Source of the DNA: an uncultured Succinivibrio sp.
GTDB taxonomy: Bacteria; Pseudomonadota; Gammaproteobacteria; Enterobacterales; Succinivibrionaceae
Reading direction: 5' to 3'
Assembly: GCA_934218695.1 (NCBI GenBank)
Contig: CAKQDA010000011.1
Coordinates: forward strand, 6,922 to 70,921
Length of the DNA: 64,000 nucleotides
The notes beneath the pieces are model-generated. The model ran no database searches and was not told the DNA's origin. It worked only from the letters and a program-made list of their open reading frames with translations. Shown here piece after piece: positions 42,844-52,345 of the stretch. Within the stretch, counting starts at the first letter, position 1, and every line of letters starts with the position of its first letter. The position numbers and the translations under genes were made by a program.

Positions 42844-44184
42844 TTACCTGTCAAACTCCAGTGGCATTGCAGATCCTGTATCTGTAATAACGCCGTTTTC
42901 AACACATAAACTGCCGTTGACAACTGTATGAACTACAGAGGAGGCAAAAGAGTGTCCCTCAAATGGTGACCACCCGCATTTAGAGGCAATAAGACTTTTT
43001 GTAACAGAAGTCCTTCTGTTTGGATCAACTACAGCAAGATCAGCATAGTAACCTTCAGCAATACGGCCTCTGTTTTTAATATGGAAACGGTCGGCCACAT
43101 TCTGTGAGGTGACCTTTGCGATAGTCTCAAGGGTAATTTCCTTTCTCTTCCACAAATCAAGCAGTGCCAGCAGCGAGAACTGTACAGAAGGCATTCCCGA
43201 AGCACACTTAAAGTATGGCCCTGTCTTTACTGACAGTTCATGAGGAGCATGATCAGTACCTACAGTAGTCAGAATACCGTTTTCTACAGCCTGTACAAGT
43301 GAAAGTCGGTCCTGCTCGGTCTTTACGGCAGGATTGCACTTTAAAAAGCCCTGTTTTAGCTGATAGTCAGATTCTGAGAAGAACAGGTGAGGAATACAGG
43401 CTTCTCCGGAAATCTGTCTGTTTACAACATTGCCGAATTTAAGTTCACTTAGCATCTGCACTTCCTCTTTGGTGGAAATGTGCATGATATGAATTCTCGC
43501 GCCGCTCTGTTTAGCTATTTCAATGGCAAGAGCTGTGGATTTTATGCAGCAGTCCCTGTTTCTGATAACAGGATGCATAAAGAAGGGCACACTGTCTGCG
43601 TAATGCTCTTTTGCTGTCTTTTCATTTTTTAAAATGGTGGCTGTATCCTCACAGTGAAGAGCGATGATGGTTCTGGCACTTTCAAAGATAGGCATCAGCT
43701 TTTCATATCTGTCCACCAGAAGGTTACCGGTCGATGAACCCATAAAAACCTTGATACCGGCAATTTCCCTTACAGGAGCCTTTCTTATCTCCTCTAAGTT
43801 GTCGTCGTTCGCTCCAAGATAGAAACCGTAGTTTGCAGCAGAATCTTTAGAGGCAAGAGCTTTTTTTGCATTTAAAAGCTCCATGGTGCAGGTTGACGGA
43901 TTATTGTTCGGCATATCAAGATAAGAGGTGACACCTCCGAGCAGAGCGGCCCTTGATTCTGAATAAATGGTGGCTTTCTGTTCCATTCCCGGCTGTCTGA
44001 AATGTACATGCTCATCAATCAGACCTGGCAGCACCACATATTCATGACAGTCAATCACCCTTGCATCATCACAGCTGATATCTCTGTCGATTTTTGTGAT
44101 GATTCTGTCCTCAATGAGAAGATCGTTGCGTATAATACGCTCTGGGGTGACAATTACTGCGTTTTTTAGAAGAAGCTTTGACAT
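42844..44184 (-). CDS. pyrC: Dihydroorotase (class I, amidohydrolase family)
   Basis: Zinc amidohydrolase that converts carbamoyl aspartate to dihydroorotate in pyrimidine synthesis. At 446 residues it is the longer class I type, unlike the roughly 350-residue E. coli PyrC. The metal-binding HVHFRQPG is near residue 59, followed by the bridging Lys in GIKVFMGSSTGNLL, later His residues (ALHCED, IHIMHIST), and the catalytic Asp in TVGTDHAPH. Allantoinase is the main alternative; the DMPNNNPST block favours dihydroorotase. The ATG has GGAG upstream. It is a single gene. Confidence 0.85.
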   Translation of the reverse strand: MSKLLLKNAVIVTPERIIRNDLLIEDRIITKIDRDISCDDARVIDCHEYVVLPGLIDEHVHFRQPGMEQKATIYSESRAALLGGVTSYLDMPNNNPSTCTMELLNAKKALASKDSAANYGFYLGANDDNLEEIRKAPVREIAGIKVFMGSSTGNLLVDRYEKLMPIFESARTIIALHCEDTATILKNEKTAKEHYADSVPFFMHPVIRNRDCCIKSTALAIEIAKQSGARIHIMHISTKEEVQMLSELKFGNVVNRQISGEACIPHLFFSESDYQLKQGFLKCNPAVKTEQDRLSLVQAVENGILTTVGTDHAPHELSVKTGPYFKCASGMPSVQFSLLALLDLWKRKEITLETIAKVTSQNVADRFHIKNRGRIAEGYYADLAVVDPNRRTSVTKSLIASKCGWSPFEGHSFASSVVHTVVNGSLCVENGVITDTGSAMPLEFDR

Positions 44185-44244
44185 CTTTGGTTTGCTCCGA
44201 TAATTTTACCTTTGAATATTTTAGCTTAATTTGGATCGTCTCAT

Positions 44245-44889
44245 ATGAACGAAAATGATAATTTGTTTGCACCTAGATTCACAATCAAAGATGTAACCAT
44301 TCATAAAAAAGAAAGAGTTTTTAAAAGATATTTTGCAATTGACAGATATCTTGTTTCCTACAAAAGATTTGACGGTACCGAATCTCCGGTTGTTGACAGG
44401 GAAATCTTTGAGCGCGATTCTGATGCAGTGGCAGTATTGGCCTGGGACAAAAAGACAGATGAAATTGCCTTAATCGAACAGTTCAGACCTGGTGCTCTTA
44501 AGGATGAGCAAAGTCCATGGCTCATTGAGATTGTGGCAGGTATCATTGATCCTGGTGAAAGCAGAGTTCAGGCTGCAATACGTGAGGTCAGAGAGGAAAT
44601 CGGACTTAATCTTACAGAGGATCAGCTGCATTATGTAACCTCAGACTATCCGACACCAGGCGGAGCATCGGAACTTGTAACTCTTTACATTGCAGATGCC
44701 GATCTCTCTCATCTTGAGAAACACGGCGGACTTGAAATTGAAAGTGAGGATATCCGAGTATTCAAGGCAGGTTTAAAGGATGCCTATGAGAACATCAAAA
44801 ACGGGCGCATTCACAACTCTGTGGCAATTATTGCAATTCAGCATCTTCTGCTCGAAAAGGAGTCAATTCTTAAAACGTTTACGAAATAA
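44245..44889 (+). CDS. nudF: ADP-ribose pyrophosphatase
   Basis: Nudix hydrolase that cleaves ADP-ribose to AMP and ribose-5-phosphate. The 214-residue protein has the Nudix box GIIDPGESRVQAAIREVREEIGL (about residues 97-119, written with G, E and REVREE as key residues), preceded by the dimerisation strand typical of NudF and QFRPGAL. It begins the nudF-cpdA-yqiA-parE order seen in other gammaproteobacteria; yqiB is missing. Confidence 0.93.
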   Translation: MNENDNLFAPRFTIKDVTIHKKERVFKRYFAIDRYLVSYKRFDGTESPVVDREIFERDSDAVAVLAWDKKTDEIALIEQFRPGALKDEQSPWLIEIVAGIIDPGESRVQAAIREVREEIGLNLTEDQLHYVTSDYPTPGGASELVTLYIADADLSHLEKHGGLEIESEDIRVFKAGLKDAYENIKNGRIHNSVAIIAIQHLLLEKESILKTFTK

Positions 44890-44952
44890 TGCCGGGTAGC
44901 TCACAAATTCGATAATTTATTATCCAAAAATAAGATCATTTCTATAAAATCT

Positions 44953-44995
44953 CCGGACTAACTTATTCTTTTTTAAGAAAAAGTAGGTCCGGTTC
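44953..44995 (+). terminator. Hairpin after nudF
   Basis: CCGGACTA..CTTATTCTTTT pairs imperfectly with AAGAAAAAGTAGGTCCGG. It is a probable terminator; the 275-base gap to cpdA shows nothing else. Confidence 0.55.
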
Positions 44996-45164
44996 CCCAT
45001 ATTTGTTCATTTATATCAGATTTTTTTAAATGCGTGGTCGGTAAAGTTATTTCTAAAACTTTTTTTCTATAATAATCTGCATACAGATGCTATTTATCTT
45101 AATTTAAAAGAAAGATAAAAATTTACACCTTTTGAAATATTTACAGGCATATAACGGATAAGAA

Positions 45165-45989
45165 ATGTCCCCAAGATACATCACTCCGACATTGTCAGAT
45201 GGTACTGTAAGAGTACTGCAGCTGACCGACTGTCATCTTTTTGCAGATGAGAGCAAGGATCTGCTCGGAGTCAACACTTCAGAGAGTTTTAAGGCGGTTG
45301 TTGAAGCTGTGCGCGCACAGAACTTTGACTACGATTTTATTGCCTTTACAGGTGATATTTCGCAGGATTATTCTGCAACTTCATATCAGCATTTTGCCAA
45401 TATCATCCGTGTTCTTGATAAACCTGTGTTTTTTCTGCCGGGAAATCACGATGACGGTCCTCTGATGTACCGTATCTTTGAAAAGATGGGTGTAAACATC
45501 GCTAAAAACGTTATCACTCCAAAATGGCAGTTTGTATTCCTGAATTCTGAGGTTTATGCTGTTCCCCATGGCTGGATACAGCGCAGGCAGCTCGATTACG
45601 CGGCCTACTGCTCACGCCGCTCACCATCACAGCATATGGCTCTGCTCGTTCACCACATGCCACTTCTGGTAAACTCAGCCTGGCTTGATACACAGACTAT
45701 GCATAATCTTGATGAATTCAACACCTATATCCACAGGATAAATGATGTCCGGTGTGTGATAACAGGTCACATTCACCAGGAGTTTGATACTATAGAGCGC
45801 GGTATCCGGTATATCGCCACACCGTCAACCTCAATTCAGTTTACCCCAAGATCAAATGATTTTGCTCTTGATCTTCTGCCACCAGGATGGCGTTATCTTT
45901 CATTCAATCCTGACGGCTCAGTTGATACAAAGGTATTCCGTCTTGATAACAACATTTTTATTCCGAACCTGGATGTTGATGGCTACTAA
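45165..45989 (+). CDS. cpdA: 3',5'-cyclic AMP phosphodiesterase
   Basis: Metallophosphoesterase that degrades cAMP. The 274-residue protein has the phosphoesterase motifs in order: LTDCHLF (residues 21-27), FTGDISQDYS, LPGNHDD, VHHMP and ITGHIHQEFDT, which supply the dinuclear metal ligands. It lies between nudF and yqiA as in E. coli. The Shine-Dalgarno is weak. Confidence 0.94.
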   Translation: MSPRYITPTLSDGTVRVLQLTDCHLFADESKDLLGVNTSESFKAVVEAVRAQNFDYDFIAFTGDISQDYSATSYQHFANIIRVLDKPVFFLPGNHDDGPLMYRIFEKMGVNIAKNVITPKWQFVFLNSEVYAVPHGWIQRRQLDYAAYCSRRSPSQHMALLVHHMPLLVNSAWLDTQTMHNLDEFNTYIHRINDVRCVITGHIHQEFDTIERGIRYIATPSTSIQFTPRSNDFALDLLPPGWRYLSFNPDGSVDTKVFRLDNNIFIPNLDVDGY

Positions 45990-46300
45990 CTTAAAAGACA
46001 GCCTTTTTATCATCTAACAGTCACCTTATTTGTAACAGTCAGCCTGTTCAGCTGTCCGTCAGAGAATTTCTGCGTTCAGTTCATAAACATAATGCCTGAG
46101 CCTGCCTTTTCTCTGCGTTAAAAAATTCAGTGTGTTACCTTCAGGGACATTTACATATTTGCACTTTGAGCATAGATCTTTTTTACTCTTGCCTATATCA
46201 TTTGAGTATGTAGGATAATAACCGTATCAGCTCAAAGCAGTTCTCAGCTCTTAAATCTGTGCACTGTCGGTTCAGAGCACTCTGTAAAAGGACACATATC

Positions 46301-46900
46301 ATGATCATTGCGTATATACACGGTTTCTGTTCAAGTTCTAAGGCTAAGAAGGCTCAAATCATGAAAGCTGAACTTGAGAAGAACTACAAGGATATCAGAT
46401 TTGTCTCACTGGATTTTTCTGACAATTTAAAAACTGCCATGGAAGAGCTTGATGTACAGATTAAAGAGCTTTTAAAGGATGATCCACAGCTCTGCCTGTG
46501 TGCAAGTTCTTTAGGCGGCTTTATGGCAATGCTGCTCAGCATCAGATACAACCTTAAGGTGGCTCTTGTCAATCCGTGTCTGTATCCTTCAAAATTTGTA
46601 AGGGACAACAATTATCTTGGTACGGTTTTAAAGAACTTTGATACAGGACATGAGTTTAAAATTGAAGAGAGTGATCTTGAGTATATTGAATCTTTAGAGG
46701 CTCTACTGCCTAAGTTCAGTCTTAAAAATGCCAGTGTGTTTTTACAGGCTGGCGATGAGGTTCTCGATTATACATATGCCTTAAAATTCTTTATGCGTGG
46801 TGGTGTGGGCGGATTTTCTCTAAAAGACGGCGGCTCTCACGGCTATGACGATTTTGAGAAAGAAGTCTGCAGGATTGTTGAATTTTTCAGAAAGGACTGA
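46301..46900 (+). CDS. yqiA: YqiA-type esterase
   Basis: A small alpha/beta-hydrolase of the UPF0227/YqiA family; E. coli YqiA has esterase activity on short acyl substrates. The frame opens at 46259, but AAAGGA 8 bases before ATG 46301 and the family start MIIAYIHGFCSSSKAKK decide the start (199 residues). The nucleophile Ser lies in CASSLGGFMAM, and the catalytic His in DGGSHGYDDF near the C terminus. The gap upstream (45990-46300) shows nothing else. Confidence 0.92.
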   Translation: MIIAYIHGFCSSSKAKKAQIMKAELEKNYKDIRFVSLDFSDNLKTAMEELDVQIKELLKDDPQLCLCASSLGGFMAMLLSIRYNLKVALVNPCLYPSKFVRDNNYLGTVLKNFDTGHEFKIEESDLEYIESLEALLPKFSLKNASVFLQAGDEVLDYTYALKFFMRGGVGGFSLKDGGSHGYDDFEKEVCRIVEFFRKD

Positions 46901-47192
46901 TGCTGTAAAAATTCTGACTTAAGACAGATTCAGCTGACAAAAAATCATGTTTTTTTTACAGAAAAAAAACGTCAGTCTAAATTTATCCTAAGTCTTTTTG
47001 CGGATAATAAATACAGAAGAGCCTAAAATATAAAAACAGCCTGTGATGATTACTTTATAACAGCTCACAATAACAGATCACATCACAGTCAATAAAGGCA
47101 TGAACAGCCTGACGGTAAAAGAGCTGTCATCTGTTTATTTACTGAGGCTTTAAATCAGGCTTATGTAAAAGTATTAAATCAAAGGAGAGAGT

Positions 47193-47873
47193 ATGCGTAT
47201 CCTGGTGGTTGAAGATGATCCTTTAATTTCCAAGGCAATTGAATCCGGACTGAAATCAAGTGCCTATGCTGTTGACTGTATTGCTGACGGCAGACAGGCT
47301 CAGTATGCACCGCAGGATATAGGCTATGACTGTATTCTTCTGGATTTGGGCTTGCCGGGAATTGACGGTGTACAGCTGCTCAAAATGTGGCGCAGCGAAA
47401 ATATTTCCACTCCTGTAATTATTATTACAGCCCGTGACGGTCTTGATGACAGAGTTTTAGGTCTTGATATCGGTGCTGACGATTATGTTGTAAAACCTTT
47501 TGATCTTGTAGAGCTTTTAGCAAGAATAAGAGCGGTTACACGCAGATCCACAGTCTCAAATGATACCGTGCTGATGTCAAACGGAGCATTGACACTTGAT
47601 CCTGTAACTCATGAGGTGAAAGTAAAGGACGAAAACGGCAGTGAAAGTGTTCATCCTCTAACCTCAAGAGAATATGCTCTTTTGGAGGCTCTTTTAAGAC
47701 GTCCCGGCGCAGTGCTGTCCCGAGAGGCAATTGAGGACAAGATCTACGCTTTTGGAGAGGAAGTTGAATCAAACGCAATTGAATTTATCATTCACAACCT
47801 AAGAAAAAAGGTTGGAGCTTCTAATATTAAAAACGTCAGAGGTGTGGGGTGGAAAGTCGTCAAAGGAAACTAG
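47193..47873 (+). CDS. qseB: Response regulator, OmpR family (QseB-like)
   Basis: A 226-residue response regulator. The receiver has the acidic pair VEDDPL, phospho-acceptor Asp51 in CILLDLGLPG, and Lys in DYVVKPFD. The winged-helix trans-activation domain (about 130-224) includes LTSREYALLEALLRRPG. The paired kinase overlaps by 25 bases. Its place next to yqiA and parE, as in E. coli near qseBC, supports QseB over other OmpR-family members. The signal is not known here. Confidence 0.85.
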   Translation: MRILVVEDDPLISKAIESGLKSSAYAVDCIADGRQAQYAPQDIGYDCILLDLGLPGIDGVQLLKMWRSENISTPVIIITARDGLDDRVLGLDIGADDYVVKPFDLVELLARIRAVTRRSTVSNDTVLMSNGALTLDPVTHEVKVKDENGSESVHPLTSREYALLEALLRRPGAVLSREAIEDKIYAFGEEVESNAIEFIIHNLRKKVGASNIKNVRGVGWKVVKGN

Positions 47874-49261
47874 TCCGTTCCCTTCGTTTCAAGCTGTGTA
47901 TGGTTCTGGCCTGTATTGGAATTCTCTATACAGGCTTCAGTTGCTATCGCTCCTACAATAAGGCCATGAATGAAATCGGTTTTTATGTGGACGAGGAGCT
48001 CGCTCAGATTGCAGGTGTCATTATCAACTATGACATGATGCTGCCAAAATCGTGGGAAGGACCAAACTTCAGAAGACGTCTCTTTCGTGATTTCAAAGGC
48101 AATCTGATGCTGCGCCATGAGTTTGAACGCTCGTTCCTGCCAATTCCATCCTTAAATGATCTCTTTGACAAGCATCAGGAAATCATTATTGCTCCTGTGT
48201 ATGCTCAACCTGGAGAGACTTTCTATTTTCCCGTCGGAATCGATGACGGCTTATATTCAGTTTTAATTAACGACAGACGTGTAAGAGCATATGTGGCAAC
48301 CAACAGAGCCGGCGTAAGATTTGTGGTGGCAAGACCGTTTGAGCTTATGGAGGCTCTGGTAAATCAGGCTTTAATCAGCTCTCTGTTTGAGTTCCTGCTG
48401 CTCATTGCAATCTATATTCCCTGCGTAATTCTTTTTGTAAACATCATGTTCCTGCCTGTAAAAAGACTGGCAAGAGAGCTTGATATGCGACGCGAAAGTG
48501 ATCTCACTCCTGTTACAGGGCACACCTTGCCATCCGAGCTTGATGTTTTCATTGATTCAATTAACAGACTTTTCTCAAAGACCGCTGGAGCTCTGCAGAA
48601 CGAGCGCAGATTTATCGCAGATGCAGCTCATGAAATGAGAACCCCGCTTACAGCAATTTCACTTCAGGCTCAGGCTTTAAAAGAGGATATCCTGCCAGAG
48701 GATGAGGCAGATAAGGTTCATCAGTTAAAGCTTGCCATTTCGCGACAGAGAAAACTGACCAATGATCTTCTGGCATATGCACGTTCCCAGTGCGGCAGAG
48801 AGCTTCACTATACGAATTTTGATGTAAAGTCGCTGTTTGTGGAAATTATTGATGATCTTGGATCACTAGCTGATGACAACGACATTGATCTTGGGCTTGT
48901 CGGAAACTGCACAGTCTCTCTTTATTCAGACAGGTCCAGTGTCAAGACTATTATTTCAAATCTTGTAAGTAATTCATTAAAGTACACTCCCAAAGGCGGA
49001 CAGTGCGATTTGAGCTGCGTAAAACAGGATCATGATATTACTGTCTTTGTTGAGGATACAGGTCCTGGATTATCGGCAGATGATCTGACAAAAGTCTTCA
49101 ACGCCTTTTACAGAGTTGGTGGAGATACAGCAAAAATTGAGGGTACAGGTCTTGGACTTTCAATTGTAAAGTCAGCATGTGATGAAATCGGTGCCAGGAT
49201 TGTTCTTGAGAACAGAAAAGAGGGCGGTCTCAGGGCCAAGGTAACCTTTAAGCTTATATAA
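47849..49261 (+). CDS. qseC: Sensor histidine kinase (QseC-like)
   Basis: A 470-residue membrane kinase. The first membrane helix is at about residues 11-29 and the second at about 175-200; between them is a periplasmic sensor domain of about 145 residues. A HAMP-like segment precedes the HisKA domain with His261 in DAAHEMRTPLTA. The HATPase domain contains NLVSNSLKYTPKGGQ and EGTGLGLSIVKS. GTG 47849, with AGAGGT 5 bases upstream, lies inside the qseB gene, indicating coupled translation. Autoinducer or catecholamine sensing is known for E. coli QseC but cannot be inferred here. Confidence 0.86.
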   Translation: MESRQRKLVRSLRFKLCMVLACIGILYTGFSCYRSYNKAMNEIGFYVDEELAQIAGVIINYDMMLPKSWEGPNFRRRLFRDFKGNLMLRHEFERSFLPIPSLNDLFDKHQEIIIAPVYAQPGETFYFPVGIDDGLYSVLINDRRVRAYVATNRAGVRFVVARPFELMEALVNQALISSLFEFLLLIAIYIPCVILFVNIMFLPVKRLARELDMRRESDLTPVTGHTLPSELDVFIDSINRLFSKTAGALQNERRFIADAAHEMRTPLTAISLQAQALKEDILPEDEADKVHQLKLAISRQRKLTNDLLAYARSQCGRELHYTNFDVKSLFVEIIDDLGSLADDNDIDLGLVGNCTVSLYSDRSSVKTIISNLVSNSLKYTPKGGQCDLSCVKQDHDITVFVEDTGPGLSADDLTKVFNAFYRVGGDTAKIEGTGLGLSIVKSACDEIGARIVLENRKEGGLRAKVTFKLI

Positions 49262-49681
49262 AAATCAATGACATTCAGTAAGACATAATCAGACATGGCG
49301 TAAATTAAAGTTATTCTGAACAGAAGCATTAAACAGTTTCATTATTAAATGCGAGTAATTACTGCACCGATTACCAGATATATGCTGGTTCCTTTTAAGT
49401 CATCTTTATGAATTTAAAGAATAAAAATACAAAATTTCGGGACCTGTCTGTCATCTCATTCATGCCGGTTTTGTATCAGACCTTACTTTTTGAAATATTA
49501 CAGGAAATTTTCAGATATCTGCAATTATAAAAACATAACCTTCGGCGATCGCTTTCTTATGCTGTTTAAACAGTATTATTCTCATTTAATTCAGAAAATC
49601 TTTAGAAAATATGAGAAAACCTCTGTCAATGGCGAAATATGTGCTACAGCAGGCATTTACAAAGGCCTCAAACGTGGTACT
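49262..49681. other. AT-rich region left of the CRISPR array
   Basis: No credible gene; the only long frame runs into the repeats and lacks a good start. As the most degenerate repeat is at the right end, this side is the likely leader side of the array. Confidence 0.4.
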
Positions 49682-49991
49682 ATTGAGGGGTCACCTGTTT
49701 ATAGGTGAGTTACGACTCATCGCATTCGTGGTGTGAGACACTATACCCATTGAAAGGTCACCTGTTTGTAGGTGAGTTACGACTTAGATACATCCCATTT
49801 TGAAATGTCACCATTAAATTGAAGGGGCACCTGTTTATAGGTGAGTTACGACTGGGCAATTTCAGTTGCCGTTATATGGCAGTTTATTGAAGGGTCACCT
49901 GTTTATAGGTGAGTTACGACCTGTAGGGAAACGCAGTTTCCGTACTTTTCTAAGAATTGAAAGGACACCAGCTTATTAGTGAGTTACGACT
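49682..49991 (+). CRISPR. Degenerate orphan CRISPR array, 5 repeats of 36 bp, 4 spacers
   Basis: Repeats lie at 49682-49717, 49749-49784, 49818-49853, 49886-49921 and 49956-49991; spacers are 31, 33, 32 and 34 bases and unlike one another. The repeat begins ATTGAAGGGTCACCTG and ends GGTGAGTTACGACT, with a 6-bp inner palindrome TCACCT/AGGTGA. No two repeats are identical: the first four differ at one or two positions, and the last has lost most of the palindrome. No cas gene lies in the window. Unit length fits several class 2 and some class 1 types, so the type is not assigned. Confidence 0.85.
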
Positions 49992-50425
49992 GATTAGGGA
50001 CAGCTGCAGGCCATGTAGCCGTTCTAAAAGAAAACAGTCTGATTAGAATGTAGAATTCAGTTTTTTTAACTGTGAAGGTAGATATTTTCTACTTAATTGA
50101 ATATGCACTGAGCTTTATAAGGAAGATTTCTGCTTTATCAGTTCATCCTGAACTTCAAACAGTTCACTGATATCAAGTTTGTATTTACTGTTTGTCTGAA
50201 AATAGCCTGTAAGGTTCAGAATTCATGCAGGCCCAGGCCGTATCTGTAGTCATAATTTTTCAGAATCAAAAAGTATTTATAAGACACAGAGTTCATATCT
50301 GTCTTCAAAGACTTGCCATTACTAACGTAAATCTGCTCTTTGTGCTATTATTACCGTATTCATAGCAGAAAAGAACCTACAAAAATCATTTCAAAAGATT
50401 TATTTCAAAGCATAAAAAGAATCAT
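49992..50425. other. Intergenic region between CRISPR array and parE
   Basis: About 430 bases without a gene, further repeat copy or clear terminator. It presumably holds the parE promoter. Confidence 0.4.
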
Positions 50426-52342
50426 ATGTCAGACAATGTAAAAGATTATTCAGGCGCCTCCATTGAAGTTTTAAAAGGTCTTGAACCTGTCAGAAGAAGA
50501 CCTGGTATGTATACTGATACCCAGAATCCTAATCATCTGGGCATGGAAGTCATCGACAACAGTGTTGATGAGGCTGTAGCAGGATTTGCAAGCAGGATTG
50601 ATGTCGTTTTATACGAAGATGAATCTTTGGAAGTGACCGATAACGGCCGTGGCATGCCTGTCGATTTGCATCCTGAAGAAAAGATACCCGCAATTGAGCT
50701 TATCTTAACCAGACTGCATGCAGGCGGAAAATTCAATTCGGATTCCTACAAATTCTCAGGTGGTCTGCACGGTGTGGGTGTATCCGTTGTAAATGCTCTG
50801 TCCAGAAAGCTTGTTGCCACTGTAAAAAGAGATGGTGTTGTCTATCAGATCACCTATGAAGGCGGCAATAAAACTCAGGATTTAACCCAGGTGGGCACCT
50901 GTGCTAAAAAGGATACCGGAACCTCTGTACACTTCTGGCCTGATGAACCTTATTTTGATGATCCAAAGTTCAATGTGGCCCTGTTAAAGCACCTGCTCAA
51001 AGCCAAGGCTGTTTTATGTGAAGGTTTAACCATCAATTTTGAGGATAAGATCAGAAACACCTCAGAGAGCTGGTCATACAACGGAAATTTACAGAATTAT
51101 CTTTTAACTCAGATTGAAAACAGAACTGTTGAGCCTAACCCACCTTTCTTCGGAGAGGTCAAAGGCGAGGATGAGGAACTTGAGTGGGCTGTAGCCTGGG
51201 AACTTGAAGGTTCTGGAGCACACACAATAGGTGAGTCTTTTGTAAACCTGATCCCAACCGTGGATGGCGGAACTCATGTCAATGGTTTCAGAGCAGGTCT
51301 TACAGATGCCATAAAGGAGTTTTGTGATTTACAGAATCTTCTGCCACGCAATTTAAAGATCACAGCTGATGATGTTTGGTCACACTGTTCATATGTGCTG
51401 TCTCTGAAAATGAGAGATCCTCAGTTTGCAGGACAGACCAAGGAAAAACTGTCATCAAGACATATTGCCTCAATCGTGCAGGGGATCGTTTCAGACCGTT
51501 TCTCCCTGTGGCTGAACTCAAATGTAAATACAGCAAAGGTTATTGCCAGCACCATTATTGAAGCTGCCAAGGACAGAGAGAGCAGTGCCAAGGTTGTTGA
51601 GCGCAAAAAGACCACAAGAGGTCCTGCACTGCCGGGTAAACTTACTGACTGCACCTCATCTGATCCAAGCCGCTGTGAACTCTTTATCGTAGAGGGTGAC
51701 TCTGCTGGCGGTTCAGCAAGACAGGCAAGAGATTCAAGCTATCAGGCAATTCTTCCTCTTCGCGGAAAGATATTGAATACATGGGAGACTTCAGCCTCCA
51801 AAGCCATGGAGTCTGAAGAAATTCGTGCCATCTCAATTGCAATCGGTGTTGATCCTGATGCAGATACTTTAGAAGGCCTCCGTTATGACAAGATCTGCAT
51901 TCTTGCAGATGCTGACTGTGATGGTCTGCATATTGGCACCCTGTTGTGCTGTCTGTTTGTAAAGCACTTTACAAGGCTTGTAAGAGAAGGTCATATCTAT
52001 GTGGCCTGTCCTCCTTTATTCAGAATTGATGCCGGCAAATACAAAGAGTACGCAATTGATGAGGCTGAACTTGATGCAAAGCAGAAGCAGTTCATAAGAA
52101 AGGGCATCAAGAAGGACAATATTGTGATCCAGCGATTCAAGGGCTTAGGTGAGATGAATCCTGACCAACTGCGTGAAACCACACTTGCTCCTGAATCAAG
52201 ACGTTTAAAGAAACTTACCTTAACCTCTGATGCAGATGAGAACACTTTTGCTATTATGGATCTTCTGCTGTCTCAGAAGAGAGCTGCTGACAGACGTCAG
52301 TGGATTGAAGACAACGGCGACAAGGCAGAGATGTTAGACTAG
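50426..52342 (+). CDS. parE: DNA topoisomerase IV subunit B
   Basis: ATPase subunit of topoisomerase IV, which decatenates daughter chromosomes. The 638-residue protein has the GHKL ATPase (EVIDNSVDEA, DNGRGMPVDLHP, GGLHGVGVSVVNALS), the transducer domain, and the TOPRIM domain (CELFIVEGDSAGGSA, DADCDGLHI). The IQRFKGLGEMNPDQL motif near the C terminus is typical of ParE/GyrB. It is smaller than GyrB and next to yqiA-qseBC, which favours ParE. parC does not follow; flhB begins 3 bases after the stop. Confidence 0.95.
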   Translation: MSDNVKDYSGASIEVLKGLEPVRRRPGMYTDTQNPNHLGMEVIDNSVDEAVAGFASRIDVVLYEDESLEVTDNGRGMPVDLHPEEKIPAIELILTRLHAGGKFNSDSYKFSGGLHGVGVSVVNALSRKLVATVKRDGVVYQITYEGGNKTQDLTQVGTCAKKDTGTSVHFWPDEPYFDDPKFNVALLKHLLKAKAVLCEGLTINFEDKIRNTSESWSYNGNLQNYLLTQIENRTVEPNPPFFGEVKGEDEELEWAVAWELEGSGAHTIGESFVNLIPTVDGGTHVNGFRAGLTDAIKEFCDLQNLLPRNLKITADDVWSHCSYVLSLKMRDPQFAGQTKEKLSSRHIASIVQGIVSDRFSLWLNSNVNTAKVIASTIIEAAKDRESSAKVVERKKTTRGPALPGKLTDCTSSDPSRCELFIVEGDSAGGSARQARDSSYQAILPLRGKILNTWETSASKAMESEEIRAISIAIGVDPDADTLEGLRYDKICILADADCDGLHIGTLLCCLFVKHFTRLVREGHIYVACPPLFRIDAGKYKEYAIDEAELDAKQKQFIRKGIKKDNIVIQRFKGLGEMNPDQLRETTLAPESRRLKKLTLTSDADENTFAIMDLLLSQKRAADRRQWIEDNGDKAEMLD

Positions 52343-52345
52343 TCT

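Noticed and set aside
42844..44184. Allantoinase as the identity of the amidohydrolase
   Set aside because: The DMPNNNPST block and lack of purine-degradation neighbours favour dihydroorotase, although only activity would be decisive.
49490..49708. A 72-residue frame left of the CRISPR
   Set aside because: It runs into the first repeat, has no convincing ribosome binding site, and shows no recognisable family; it is probably chance in leader-like DNA.
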